Positions 34,868-45,900 of a stretch of 64,000 nt of DNA are shown in pieces. The position numbers and the translations under genes are program-made. Every line of letters starts with the position of its first letter. Position 1 is the first letter of the stretch. The notes under the pieces were generated by a model, which made no database searches, had not been told where the DNA came from, and saw only the letters and a program-made list of their open reading frames with translations. The stretch comes from Streptomyces diastaticus subsp. diastaticus (GTDB lineage: Bacteria; Actinomycetota; Actinomycetes; Streptomycetales; Streptomycetaceae): positions 496,001 to 560,000 of the forward strand of contig NZ_BLLN01000005.1 of assembly GCF_011170125.1 (NCBI RefSeq), written 5' to 3'.

Positions 34868-35728
34868 TCAGGAGGGGTGCCGCCCGACGGGGTCGATGCG
34901 GAGGCGGCCGGTGCGCGGGTCGGCGCTGACCTCGACGCGGATGTCGTAGACCTCGGCGATGTTGCCGGCGGTGAGGACCTCGGCGGGCGCGCCGGCCGCG
35001 TGGACGCGTCCGGCGCGCAGCAGGACGAGGGTGTCGGCGACGCGGGAGGCGTGGTCGAGGTCGTGCAGGACGACACCGACCGCGATGCCGTGCTCCGTCA
35101 CCAGGTCGCGCACCAGGTCGAGCGTCTCGATCTGGTAGCGGAGGTCCAGGTGGTTGGTCGGCTCGTCCAGGAGGACGACGCCGGTGTCCTGGGCGAGGCA
35201 GGCGGCGAGCCAGACGCGCTGCATCTCGCCGCCGCTGAGCTCCCCCACCTGGCGGTCGGCCATGTCGTGTACGCCGGTGACGCCCATGGCATGGCGGACG
35301 GCGGCCCGGTCCTCGGCGGTGGCGCCGGCGAAGCCGCGCCGGTACGGATGGCGTCCGAACGCGACGACCTCGCGGACGGTCAGGCCCTGCGGCGCGGGCC
35401 GGGACTGGGAGAACAGCGTGACCTCGCGGGCGAACTCGCGAGAGCTGAGCAGGGCCGTGTCGCGCTCGGCGGGCTCGCCGGGGGCGCCGAGCGCCACCCG
35501 GCCGCCGTCCAGGCGGTGCAGCCGGGCGAGCGCCCGCAGCAGCGTGGACTTGCCGCTGCCGTTCGGCCCCACCAGAGCGGTGGCGCGGCCCGGCTCCAGG
35601 GACAGGGAGACGCCGTGCACGACCGGGGTTCCGCCGTACCGCAGCAGCAGGTCGTGTCCGTGGAGGGCCGCCGGAGCGGCGGGGCCGGCGCCGGGGCGGC
35701 CGGCGCGCGGGAAGGGGGTGGTGAACAT
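34868..35728 (-). CDS. Iron-siderophore ABC transporter ATP-binding protein
   Basis: A 286-residue FecE/FhuC-type ATPase with Walker A GPNGSGKST, Q-loop FSQSRPAPQGLT, signature LSGGEMQRVWLA, Walker B VVLLDEPTNHLDL and the switch histidine in VVLHDLDHA. RHPYRRGF is typical of siderophore ATPases. It is the first gene of the operon; a perfect hairpin and a candidate iron box lie upstream. Confidence 0.93.
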   Translation of the reverse strand: MFTTPFPRAGRPGAGPAAPAALHGHDLLLRYGGTPVVHGVSLSLEPGRATALVGPNGSGKSTLLRALARLHRLDGGRVALGAPGEPAERDTALLSSREFAREVTLFSQSRPAPQGLTVREVVAFGRHPYRRGFAGATAEDRAAVRHAMGVTGVHDMADRQVGELSGGEMQRVWLAACLAQDTGVVLLDEPTNHLDLRYQIETLDLVRDLVTEHGIAVGVVLHDLDHASRVADTLVLLRAGRVHAAGAPAEVLTAGNIAEVYDIRVEVSADPRTGRLRIDPVGRHPS

Positions 35729-35793
35729 GGCGGGGTCCGGAGGGTTCGGAGGGTCGGGACTGCGGCACCCTCCGTCCAGCCGTCACCGGCCGG

Positions 35794-35821
35794 GCCGCGC
35801 ACGGGAGCACCCGTGCGCGGC
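35794..35821 (-). terminator. Perfect 12-bp hairpin in the leader of the siderophore operon
   Basis: GCCGCGCACGGG and CCCGTGCGCGGC with a 4-nt loop lie between the candidate iron box and the first operon gene. It may terminate read-through from araC or act in the 5' leader; no T-tract follows. Confidence 0.45.
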
Positions 35822-35828
35822 GAGCAAC

Positions 35829-35847
35829 AACTAAGGGTCACCTAACT
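35829..35847 (-). promoter_or_regulatory. Candidate iron box (DmdR1/IdeR type)
   Basis: Read on the minus strand the sequence TTAGGTGACCCTTAG is a partial palindrome resembling the actinobacterial iron box (TTAGG...CCTAA type). A further AGGTTAA half-site lies at 35854-35860. Position is about 100 nt upstream of the ATPase gene, as expected for iron-dependent repression. Confidence 0.5.
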
Positions 35848-35882
35848 CCGAGAAGGTTAAATTCCGCTCGCCGTGTCGACAA

Positions 35883-36758
35883 TCAGGAGTTCTGGACACC
35901 CGGTACGGGATTCCGGACATGCCCCACTGTGCCGTCGGCGGCCGGGAAGAAGGCGCCCGGGGTGGTGCCCATGACCCGCCGGAAGGCGGCGATGAAGGAA
36001 CTGGGCTGCGCGTAGCCGAGCACCTCGGAGACCGTCGCCACGTCGTGGCCCCCGGAGAGGAGGATCAGGGCGCGGTGGGCTCGCAGGAGTTGCCGCCACT
36101 GCGCGAAGGAGAGACCCGTCGTGTGACGGAAGGCGCGCGTGACGGTGCGCTCGCTGGTCCCCAGCTCGCGGGCCCACTCCTCCAGCGAACGGCCGTCGCC
36201 GGGGTCGTCCAGGAGCGCCCCGGCGATCGGGTCGATGCGCGGGTCGCCGGGCAGCTGCAAGGCGAACTGGCGGTCCGAGGGCTCGAGCACGTCGAAGACG
36301 ACGGCCTCCGCCCGTGCTCTGGCCGCCGCCCGGAGATCCGTTCGGGCCAGATGGGCGAGGAGCGACTCCAGCAGCGGCGTCATGGTGATCGCCACCGGCT
36401 CCCGGAAGGCGAACGGCGTGCGCTCCGGGGCGAAGAAGGCGTCGTGGAACTCCGCGCCCGCCGTCGCCTGGCCGCCGTGCACCGTTCCGGCGGGCATCCA
36501 CAGCCCGTGCCCCTCGGAGACGGTGAAGATGCGGTCCGCCACACGGGAGGTCAGCGTTCCCCCGCGGACCCAGACGAGTTCGTGCAGGGGATGCGCGTGC
36601 GGCGACCACTCCGTGGGGACACGGGGAATCCGGGACTCGGAGAGGATCGCGAAAGGGCCGGGCGCCTGCACCGGGAGCGCGACCGCCCGGCGCACCTCGG
36701 TGCCCTCCTCGCGCCGCCACATCCCGGGGCTCGCCTCGCCAGGGGACGGACGGACCAT
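35883..36758 (-). CDS. AraC family transcriptional regulator with cupin-like sensor
   Basis: A 291-residue regulator. The N-terminal part has a cupin pattern (HAHPLHELVWVRGG and GLWMPAGTVHGG); the C-terminal DNA-binding domain has LEEWARELGTSERTVTRAFR and the second helix-turn-helix VATVSEVLGYAQPSSFIAAFRR. It directly precedes the siderophore operon on the same strand, separated by 154 bp with the iron box, and may activate it, as in other actinomycetes (inference). Divergent from the sugar porter gene. Confidence 0.9.
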   Translation of the reverse strand: MVRPSPGEASPGMWRREEGTEVRRAVALPVQAPGPFAILSESRIPRVPTEWSPHAHPLHELVWVRGGTLTSRVADRIFTVSEGHGLWMPAGTVHGGQATAGAEFHDAFFAPERTPFAFREPVAITMTPLLESLLAHLARTDLRAAARARAEAVVFDVLEPSDRQFALQLPGDPRIDPIAGALLDDPGDGRSLEEWARELGTSERTVTRAFRHTTGLSFAQWRQLLRAHRALILLSGGHDVATVSEVLGYAQPSSFIAAFRRVMGTTPGAFFPAADGTVGHVRNPVPGVQNS

Positions 36759-36956
36759 ACGGCCGAGTCTAGCGGCCCCGCACCGGCGCCAGGCCGCTGG
36801 CCTGCGACGACCCCGGCGGAGTTCGGCGCCTCACCGCGCGGCCGGCACCGAAGCCCGGGCGCGTTAGCCCGTTACGGCCACCGGACTTTCCCCGTCGGTG
36901 CTTCTGTGGACAGGATGCTTCCCGGGGGAAACGGCCGGACGACTCGAGGGACGGAC

Positions 36957-38387
36957 ATGGCACAGGGCTTCTCCCGGGAACCCGGTACCCAAGGACCGCT
37001 CACGGACGTCCCCGAGCCCGCCGCGCGGAAGATCACCCTGTGGGCGGGCGCCATCGCCCTGGGCGGGTTCCTCTTCGGCTTCGACACCGGGGTCATCTCC
37101 GGCGCCCTGCTCTACATCAGGGACGACTTCGCGCTCAGCTCCTTCCAGCAGAGCAGCGTCGTCAGCGTCCTGCTGATCGGGGCGGTCGTCGGCGCCATGC
37201 TGATCGGGGCACTGTCCGACCGGATCGGCCGGCGCCGGACCCTCGGCCTGATCGCCGTGGTGTTCCTGGGAGGGACAGCGCTCGTCACCTTCGCCGACGG
37301 CTTCCTCGTGCTGCTGGCCGGCCGCATCGTGCTCGGACTGTCGGTCGGGGCGGCGTCGGCGACGGTGCCGGTCTACCTCTCGGAGATCTCTCCCCCGGCC
37401 GTCCGCGGGCGACTGCTCACCCTCAACCAGCTGATGATCACCGTGGGCATCCTGGTCGCGTACCTCGTGAACCTCGCCTTCGCCGCCGGCGAGCAGTGGC
37501 GGGCGATGTTCGCGGTCGGCGCCGTGCCCTCCGCCCTGCTGCTCGCCTCCACGCTCTGGCTGCTGCCCGAGTCGCCGCAGTGGCTCATCACCCACGGCCG
37601 CGCCGAGGCGGCCCACCGGGGCATCACCGCGCTCCTCGGCAAGGCGGCGGCCGAGGAGGTGGTCGCCCGGGCCGAGCGGCGGATGGCGGAGGACCGGGAG
37701 GCGAAGAAGGACGGGCAGGTGGAGCAGGGAGCCAGGCGGCTGCTCGCGCCGGACGTGCGGCCCGCCCTGGTGATCGGCCTGACCCTCGCGGCGGTCCAGC
37801 AGTTCGGGGGCATCAACACGATCATCTACTACGCGCCCACCATCATCGAGCAGACCGGGCTCACCGCCTCGAACTCGATCCTGTACTCGGTCTGCATCGG
37901 CGTCATCAACCTGGTCATGACCGTGGTGGCGGTCCGCCTGGTCGACCGTGTCGGGCGGCGCCCGATGGTGCTGGTGTCGCTCGCCCTGATGGCCGTCTCC
38001 GTCTTCCTGCTGGGCCTGTCGTTCGTCATCGAGCTGGGCTCGGGGCTGACGCTGCTGTTCATGGTGGTGTACATCGCCGCCTACGCCGGCGGTCTGGGCC
38101 CGGTGTTCTGGACCCTGATCGGCGAGGTGTTCCCGCCCGCCGTCCGCGCCGAGGGCTCCAGCGTCTCCACCGCCGTCAACTGGGTGTCCAACTTCGCCGT
38201 CAGCCTCACCTTCCTCCCCCTCGCCTCCGCGCTCGGCCAGGGCGAGACCTTCTGGATCTTCGCCGCCATCTGCCTGGCCGCCCTCGCCTTCGTCGCCAAG
38301 TACCTCCCGGAGACGAAGGGCCGCGACGCCGATCAGATCGACCGGGCCCTCCACCGGCGCTTCGGCTCTCCCGAGCCGCGCCCGTGA
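36957..38387 (+). CDS. Sugar porter family MFS transporter
   Basis: A 476-residue proton-sugar symporter with 12 helices. Family marks: GFLFGFDTGVISGAL in helix 1, DRIGRRRTL and DRVGRRPMV in the two cytosolic loops, PVYLSEISPPAVRGRL, PESPQWLI, the sugar-binding QQFGGINTIIYYAPTI in helix 7 and YLPETKGR at the end. Resembles XylE/GalP/IolT. The ATG at 36957 has GAGGG upstream. It is followed after 58 nt by a G6PDH gene, so sugar uptake and NADPH supply may be co-expressed. Confidence 0.93.
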   Translation: MAQGFSREPGTQGPLTDVPEPAARKITLWAGAIALGGFLFGFDTGVISGALLYIRDDFALSSFQQSSVVSVLLIGAVVGAMLIGALSDRIGRRRTLGLIAVVFLGGTALVTFADGFLVLLAGRIVLGLSVGAASATVPVYLSEISPPAVRGRLLTLNQLMITVGILVAYLVNLAFAAGEQWRAMFAVGAVPSALLLASTLWLLPESPQWLITHGRAEAAHRGITALLGKAAAEEVVARAERRMAEDREAKKDGQVEQGARRLLAPDVRPALVIGLTLAAVQQFGGINTIIYYAPTIIEQTGLTASNSILYSVCIGVINLVMTVVAVRLVDRVGRRPMVLVSLALMAVSVFLLGLSFVIELGSGLTLLFMVVYIAAYAGGLGPVFWTLIGEVFPPAVRAEGSSVSTAVNWVSNFAVSLTFLPLASALGQGETFWIFAAICLAALAFVAKYLPETKGRDADQIDRALHRRFGSPEPRP

Positions 38388-38445
38388 GGTCAGGACACCG
38401 CCCGCCCGCCGGACCCCGGAAGGACGAGACCCGTTGAGAGAAGAC

Positions 38446-39861
38446 ATGCAGTACACGCCCTTCGACCTGGAACCGGCCGACGCGCTGGTGCTGTTCGGCA
38501 TCTCCGGCGACCTGGCGCACAAGATGCTCCTGCCCGCCCTCTACCACCTCACGGCGCGCGGTGACCTCACCGTGCCCGTCATCGGGGTCTCCACCGCCGA
38601 CTGGGACGACCAGGCGCTACGGGCGCACGCGCGGCAGGCCGTGACGGAGACGGTCCCGGACGCCGACGAGGAGGTCCTCGACCGGATGGCGGGGCGGCTC
38701 TCCATGGTCAGCGGGGACTTCACGGAGGACGACACCTTCGCCAAGCTCCGTGAGGCGGTGGAGGGGTTCGGCTTCGTGACGTACTACCTGGCCACTCCGC
38801 CGGCCCTGTTCACCACCGTGGCCGCCGCGCTGGCGGGAGCCGGCCTGAACCACCACGCCCGCCTCGTCGTGGAGAAGCCGTTCGGGCACGACACGGCCTC
38901 CGCGGAGCGGCTCCAGGAGGAGCTGAGCCAGTACTTCGACAGCGCCCACCTGCTACGGGTGGACCACTTCCTCGGTTCCGAGGCCGTGGAGGGTTTGATG
39001 GTGGCCCGTTTCGCCAACACGCTGCTGGCCCCCATCTGGCACCGCGCCTACGTGGACAACGTGCAGATCACCCTGGCCGAGGACTTCGGGGTCGCCGACC
39101 GGGGCCCGTTCTACGACGCGGTCGGCTGTGTCCGCGACGTCGTGCAGAACCATCTGCTGGAGATCATGACCTACCTGGCGATGGAGCCGCCGAGCGTCAC
39201 CGACCCGTCCGCGCTCGGCCTGGAGAAGTGGCGAGTGCTGAGCGCCACCCGCACCATGGACCTCGCCGACACGGTGCGCGGGCAGTACGACGGGTACCAG
39301 GGCGTGCCGGGTGTCGCACCGGACTCCACCACGGAGACGTACTTCGCGACACGCCTGTTCATCGACAACTGGCGCTGGGCGGACGTCCCCTTCTACCTGC
39401 GCAGCGGGAAGTCGCTGGCCGTCACCGCCACCGAGGTCGTCGTCGAACTGCGCAAGCCGCCGCTGGAACTCTTCGGCGCGAAGAGCGGGGGCACACCCGC
39501 CGACATCATCCGCTTCCGCGTCGACGGCGACACCGGGATCCGCGCGGAGCTGATGCTCCGCAAGCCGGACGCCGACGGCACACCGGTGACCGTGCCCGTC
39601 GGCGTCGACTTCGAACAGGTGCTGGGCCGACAGCAGTTGCCCTACGAGACCGTCCTGCTCGGTGCGACGGCGGGCGACGCCGAGTACTTCGCCTTCTTCC
39701 CCACCATCATGGAGTCCTGGCGGATCGTCGGCCCCGTCCTCGACCCGGCCCGGCCTCCGCTCCCCTACCCGCCCGGGAGCTGGGGCCCGCCCGAGGCCGG
39801 CCACCTCCCGGGCCTGAAGCGCTGGCACCAGCCGTCGGCACGCCTCTTCGACGACGGGTGA
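38446..39861 (+). CDS. zwf: Glucose-6-phosphate dehydrogenase (divergent)
   Basis: A 471-residue G6PDH-family protein: NADP-binding [29 protein letters not shown], substrate site [11 protein letters not shown], and [12 protein letters not shown] with the general-base histidine. In canonical enzymes the substrate site reads RIDHYLGKE; here the lysine that contacts glucose-6-phosphate is serine. It catalyses, or derives from, the first step of the oxidative pentose phosphate pathway. ATG 38446 is preferred; TTG 38434 is possible. No zwf partner genes (tal, opcA, pgl) are adjacent. Confidence 0.85.
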   Translation: MQYTPFDLEPADALVLFGISGDLAHKMLLPALYHLTARGDLTVPVIGVSTADWDDQALRAHARQAVTETVPDADEEVLDRMAGRLSMVSGDFTEDDTFAKLREAVEGFGFVTYYLATPPALFTTVAAALAGAGLNHHARLVVEKPFGHDTASAERLQEELSQYFDSAHLLRVDHFLGSEAVEGLMVARFANTLLAPIWHRAYVDNVQITLAEDFGVADRGPFYDAVGCVRDVVQNHLLEIMTYLAMEPPSVTDPSALGLEKWRVLSATRTMDLADTVRGQYDGYQGVPGVAPDSTTETYFATRLFIDNWRWADVPFYLRSGKSLAVTATEVVVELRKPPLELFGAKSGGTPADIIRFRVDGDTGIRAELMLRKPDADGTPVTVPVGVDFEQVLGRQQLPYETVLLGATAGDAEYFAFFPTIMESWRIVGPVLDPARPPLPYPPGSWGPPEAGHLPGLKRWHQPSARLFDDG

Positions 39862-39946
39862 CCCTGGGCGAGGGCGCCCGCCCGGCGGCCGGGTCGTCTA
39901 TCGTGGGCGACGCCGATCCCCTTGCCCAGAGGAAGCGTTCATCCTG

Positions 39947-42900
39947 GTGACAGCGCACCTGGCCCTCGTCCGCCCACTGCCGGAGCTGCTCCGGGAGAAC
40001 GCGAGGCGCCACGGCGCCAAGACCGCCTTCCGGGACGGCCGTTCCCGCCTGACGTACCGGGAGCTGGAGCAGCGCACCGGCCGGCTCGCGGGCCACCTCG
40101 CCGCCCTGGGCCTGCGGCACGGGGAGCGGGCGGCGATCCTGCTGGGAAGCCGGGTGGAGGCGGTGGAGAGTCTCCTCGCCGTCGTCCGGGCGGGCGGAGT
40201 CGGGGTGCCGCTGGACCCACGGAGCACCACCGCCGAACTGTCGTACCTGCTGGACGACAGCGGGGCCCGCGTCGTCCTCACCGACCGGTCGGGCCTCGAC
40301 CGGCTGGCGCCGCTGTCGGCGGAGCGCTCCGCGCCGAAGGTGGTGCTCGTCCCCGACTCCGGTACGGGGGCCTCGGCGCCAGAGGCGTGCGACGGCACGG
40401 CCGGCCCCCTGCCCTACGACGTGCTGGCCGCCACCGAGCCGCCCGCACCGGCCCCGGACGATCTCGGGCTCGACGAGGTCGCCTGGCTCCTCTACACCTC
40501 GGGATCGACCGGGCTGCCCAAGGGCGTGCTGTCCACCCAGCGCAACCGGCTATCGTCGGTGGCCGCCGGCTTCGCGGGCGTCCTCGGGCTGTCGGCCGAC
40601 GACCGCCTGCTCTGGCCGCTCCCCCTCCACCACGCCCTGGGCCAGGTTTTGTGCGTGCTCGGGGTGACCGCGACCGGGGCCTCGGCCGTGCTCCTGCCGC
40701 GCTTCTCGGCGGCCGGCGTCCTGACGGAACTGCGGCGCACCGAGGAGCCCTGCACGCTGCTGGCCGGGGTACCCGCGACGTACCGGCAGCTCCTGGAGGC
40801 CGTGGGCGAGGACGGGCTCGGCGCCCCGGCGCTGCGCGGCTGCGTCAGCGGGGGCACGGCCGCCTCCCCGGCCTTCCAGCGGACCTTCGAGGAGGTGTGC
40901 CGGGTCCCCTTCCTCGATCATTACGGGAGCACCGAGGCCGGGCCCGTCACCATGACCGCGCCGGGGGCCGCCAGGGCGCCCGGCTCGTCCGGCCGCCCCC
41001 TGCCGGGCATGGTCGCCCGGATCGGCGACGGGAGCGGCCACCGAACGTCCGGCGAGGGCGAGTTGTGGGTCTCGGGCCCGGGAGTCATGGCCGGGTACCA
41101 CGGGCGGCCCGAGGAGACCGCCGAGGCGCTGCGCGACGGCTGGTACCGCACCGGGGACCTGGCCCGGATCGGTGCCGGCGGCGAGATCACCCTGACCGGC
41201 CGGGTCAGCGAGGTGATCGTCCGGGCCGGGCAGAAGGTCCACCCCGCCGAGGTGGAGGCGGTACTCCTCTCCCTGGACGGAGTCCGGGACGCCGCGGTGG
41301 CGGGTGTCCCGGACGAGGTGCAGGGGGAGGTCCCGGCCGCCTACCTGGTCCCGGCCGAGGGCGGGGCGCTGGACCGGGGCGCGGTGCTCGCCGCCTGCCG
41401 GGAGCACCTGACGCCGTTCAAGGTGCCCGCCGCCTTCCACGAGGTGGCCGACATCCCGCGCACCGCCTCGGGCAAGGTGCGGCGGTTCGCCCTCGCCGGG
41501 CTGCCCGCGCGGCCCCTGCCCACCGGAGCCCGCCCGTCCACGGAGACGGGCACGGCGGAGCTGACGGACCTGGTGCGGACCGAGGCCGCCGCCGTGCTCG
41601 GCTGCACGGCGCCCGAGGTGGAGGCGACCACCGCCTTCCGCGATCTGGGGCTGGACTCGCTGACCTCCACGGTGCTGTGCGACCGCCTGTCGGCGGCGAC
41701 CGGGGTGCCGCTCTCCGAGGCCGCGCCCTTCGACTTCCCCACCGCGGCCGCCCTGGCAGTGCATCTGCGGGCGCGGCTGTCCGGCGGGGCGGCGCCGGCG
41801 GCGGCGGGCGGCCCCCAGGAGTCCGGCGCGGACGACGACCCGGTGGTCGTCATCGGTATGGCGTGCCGCTTCCCCGGCGGCGTGGAGAACCCCGAGGAGC
41901 TGTGGCGCCTCGTCGACGAGGGCACCGACGCCATCACCCCCTTCCCCACCGACCGGCAGTGGGACCTGGACGAGCTGTACGACCCGGACCCGGACCGGAC
42001 GGGACGCTCCTACGTGCGCGAGGGCGGTTTCCTGTCCGGCGTGGACCGCTTCGACCCGGCCTTCTTCGGGATCTCGCCGCGCGAGGCGCTGGCCATGGAC
42101 CCCCAGCACCGGCTGCTGCTGGAGGTCGCGTGGGAGGCCTTCGAGCACGCGGGGATCGATCCGGGCACCGTGCGCTCCACCCCCACCGGTGTGTACGCCG
42201 GACTGATGTACAGCGACTACGCCAACCGTCTGACCCGCACCCCGCGGCAGGTGGAGGGCTACCTCGGCATCGGCAACGCGGGCAGCGTCGCCTCCGGCCG
42301 TATCGCCTACCTCCTGGGCCTGGAGGGTCCCGCGGTCACCGTGGACACGGCGTGCTCGTCGTCCCTGGTGGCGCTGCACCTGGCCGTCCAGGCCGTGCGC
42401 CGGGGCGAGTGCGCGATGGCTCTCGCCGGGGGCGCCACGGTGATGTCGGCGCCCCACGCGTTCGTCGAGTTCAGCAGGCAGCGCGCGCTCGCCCCGGACG
42501 GCCGCTGCAAGGCGTTCGGCGCGGGGGCGGACGGCACCGGGTGGGCCGAGGGCGCGGGGATGGTACTGGTGACGCGGCTGTCGCGGGCCCGACGGGACGG
42601 GCACCGCGTGCTGGCCGTGGTGCGGGGGTCCGCGGTGAACCAGGACGGCGCGAGCAACGGCCTGACGGCGCCGCACGGGCCGGCCCAGCAGCGGGTGATC
42701 CGGCAGGCGCTGGCGGACGCACGGCTGTCGCCCGCGGAGATCGACGCGGTGGAGGCGCACGGCACGGGCACCCGGCTCGGCGACGTCATCGAGGCGGAGG
42801 CGTTCCTGGCGGCGTACGGCCGGGCCGGTGCGCGCGAACACCCGCTGTGGCTGGGCTCGGTGAAGTCGAACATCGGGCACACGCAGGCGGCTGCGGGGAT

Positions 42901-45900
42901 GGCGGCCGTGATGAAGATGGTCCAGGCGATGCGGCACGGTGTCCTGCCGCGCACGCTCCACGCGGAGGAACCCAACCCCGGCGTCGACTGGTCCTCCGGC
43001 GCGGTGTCGCTGCTGACCCGTGCGACGCCCTGGCCCCGGACCGGACGGCCCCGGCGGGCGGGGGTGTCGTCCTTCGGGATCAGCGGGACCAACGCGCACG
43101 TGGTGCTGGAACAGCCGCCCGCCGAGGATGCGGGGGCGCCGGACCGTGCGGCGGGAGCGGCGACCGTGCGGGTGGGAGCGGAGCGCGCGCGGCCCGTGCC
43201 CTTCCCCGTGTCGGCGCGGAGCGCCGAGGGGCTGCGGGCACAGGCCCGGCGGCTCCGCGCCCACGTGGCGGAGCATCCGGGCGTCGACCTGCTGGACCTC
43301 GGCTTCTCGCTGGCCACCACGCGCGCCGCCTTCGAGCACCGCGCCGGGCTGGTCGCCGGTGACCGGGACGAACTCCTCGCCCGGCTCGGTGCGCTGGAGC
43401 GGGGCCGCTCCCAACCGGGCCTGACCACGAGCGGGCCCCGCCCCCCGGGCCCGGTCGCCTTCCTCTTCACCGGCCAGGGCAGCCAGCGGGCGCGCATGGG
43501 CCGCGAGTTGTACGAGGCCCACCCGGCCTACGCCCGTGCCTTCGACGAGCTCTGCGCGCTGCTGGACCCGCTGCTGCCCGAGCCGCTGCGGGAGGTGGTC
43601 TTCGCCTCCGAGGAGACCGGCTCCGACGAAGGCCGGCGGGCGGCGCTGCTCCACACGACGCGTTTCGCGCAGCCGGCCCTCTTCGCCGTGGAGGTATCCC
43701 TCTTCCGGCTGCTGGAGTCCTGGGGTGTCCGCCCCGGCCTGGTGGCCGGGCACTCGGTCGGCGAACTGGCGGCGGCGCACGTCGCCGGGGTGCTGTCCCT
43801 GGCGGACGCCTGCACCCTGGTCGCGGCGCGCGGCCGGCTGATGGACACGCTGCCCGCCGGCGGGGCGATGGCCTCGGTGCGGGCCGAGGAGAGCGAGGTC
43901 GCCGCGTACCTGGCGACCCGGCCGGGTGTGCTGGACATCGCGGCCGTGAACGGCGGTTCGGTGGTCGTCTCCGGGGACGGCGCCGAGGTGCGGGCCGCAG
44001 TGGAGCACTGGCGGGACCAGGGGCGCGAGACCCGTCGCCTGCGGGTGAGTCACGCCTTCCACTCGGCCCACATGGAGCCCGTGCTCGACGCCTTCGCCGA
44101 GGTCGCGCGGGGCATCGGCTACGCGCCGCCGACGCTGCCCCTGGTGACGGCGGTGGGCGGCCGGCCCGCGACCGACGAGGAGCTGTGCTCGCCCCGGCAC
44201 TGGGTGGACCACGTGCGCCGGCCGGTCCGTTTCGCCGACACCGTGCGGTACCTGCGCGAGCGGGGAGCCACGCGTTTCGTGGAGCTCGGCCCGGACACGG
44301 CGCTCGCCGGTCTGGCCCGTGACTGCCTCTCCTCCGAGGCCGGCGCGACGGACGACTCCGCGCCCCTGATCGTCCCGGCCCTGCGTGGCGGGCGGCCCGA
44401 GGCGGCGACGCTGCTGAGCGCGGTCGCGGCCCTGCACGCCCACGGCCTGGCGGTGGACTGGCCCGCCGTCCTCGCCGGGCGCGGCGCACGGCGTACGGCG
44501 CTGCCCACCTACGCGTTCCGGCGCGCGCGGTACTGGCTGGAGGCGGACCCGGCCGGCCCGGCGGCGGAACCCGGCACCGCAGGGCACCCGTTCATGCGCA
44601 CGGTGACACCGACGGCGGCCGACGGCGGGCTGTTGCTCGGCGGGCTGCTGTCACCGCGCGAGCACCCGTGGCTCGCCGACCACGCGGTGCTGGACACGGT
44701 GCTCCTGCCCGCGACGGCCTTCGTCGACCTGGCGCTGCACGCGGGCGAACGGGTGGGGGCGAGCGTGCTGGCGGAGCTGACACTGACGGCCCCGCTCCCG
44801 CTGCCCGCCGGCGAGACGGTGGAGCTCCAGGTGAAGGTGGCGGGGGCGGAACCGGACGGCCGCCGGGCCGTGGTGTTCCACGCCCGGCCGCACACCCCGG
44901 GCGGCGAGGGCGGCCCGTGGACCCGCCATGCCTCCGGCGTCCTCGCCCCCGCCGGAGCGGGCCCGGCACGGAGGCCTGAGCCCACGGCCGCGTCGTCGCC
45001 CTGGCCTCCGCCGGACGCGGTCCCGCTGCCTCTCGGCGACGAGGCGGGCGGTGGCCTCTACGCACGGCTCGCGGAGAGCGGACTCCGTTACGGGCCGGTC
45101 TTCCAGGGCCTGCGGGCGGCCTGGCGGCTCGGGGACGAACTGCTCGCCGAGGTCGCCCTTCCGCGGGAGGCGGACGGGCACGCGTTCGCCCTGCACCCGG
45201 CGCTGCTCGACGCGGCCCTGCACATCCTGCCCGTGGACCGGGCCGCTCCCGGCGGTGGGGCCGGGGCGACGCTGTCGCTGCCGTTCACCTGGAGCGGTGT
45301 ACGGGTGCACGCCTCCGGCGCCCGTTCGCTGCGGGTGCGGGTCCTGCGGGAGGAGGGGGACAGGGCCCGCCTGGAGCTGACGGACGACACCGGCGCGCCC
45401 GTGGCCACGGTGGACTCCCTCGCCCTGCGGCCGCTGACCCCCGGCCAGTTGAACGGCGTACGGGCGCCCGTCGAGGGCCTGTTCCGGCTGGAGTGGACGC
45501 CGGCACCGGACTCCCCTGCGCCGGCGTCGGCGCGGCCTCCCGCGTACGGGCTGCTGGGCGAGCCCGGTCCGCGGCTGAGCGAGGCCCTCCGGCAGGCGGG
45601 CGTCCGGCCCGTCGCGTACCCGGACCCGGCCTCGGCGGCGCCGGACGCGCCGGCCGTCGTGATCGCCTGCCCTCCACCCGGCGGCGCGGACGGCAAGGAC
45701 CAGGCGTCGGCCGCGCACCGGGCGGCCGCGTGGGCCCTGCGGCTGGTGCAGGAGTGGCTCGCCGAGGAACGGCTCGCCGGTTCCCGCCTCGTCGTCCTCA
45801 CCTCGGGTGCCGTCACCACCGGCGCCGACCCCGGGCCGGGCCTTCCGGGCGACGACAGCGCGCTCGTCCACGCCCCCGTGTGGGGGCTGCTCCGCTCGGC

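Noticed and set aside
40550..44587. Minus-strand open frame of 1345 codons under the PKS
   Set aside because: Shadow of high-GC codon bias in the PKS; no family pattern, no ribosome site, low-complexity composition.
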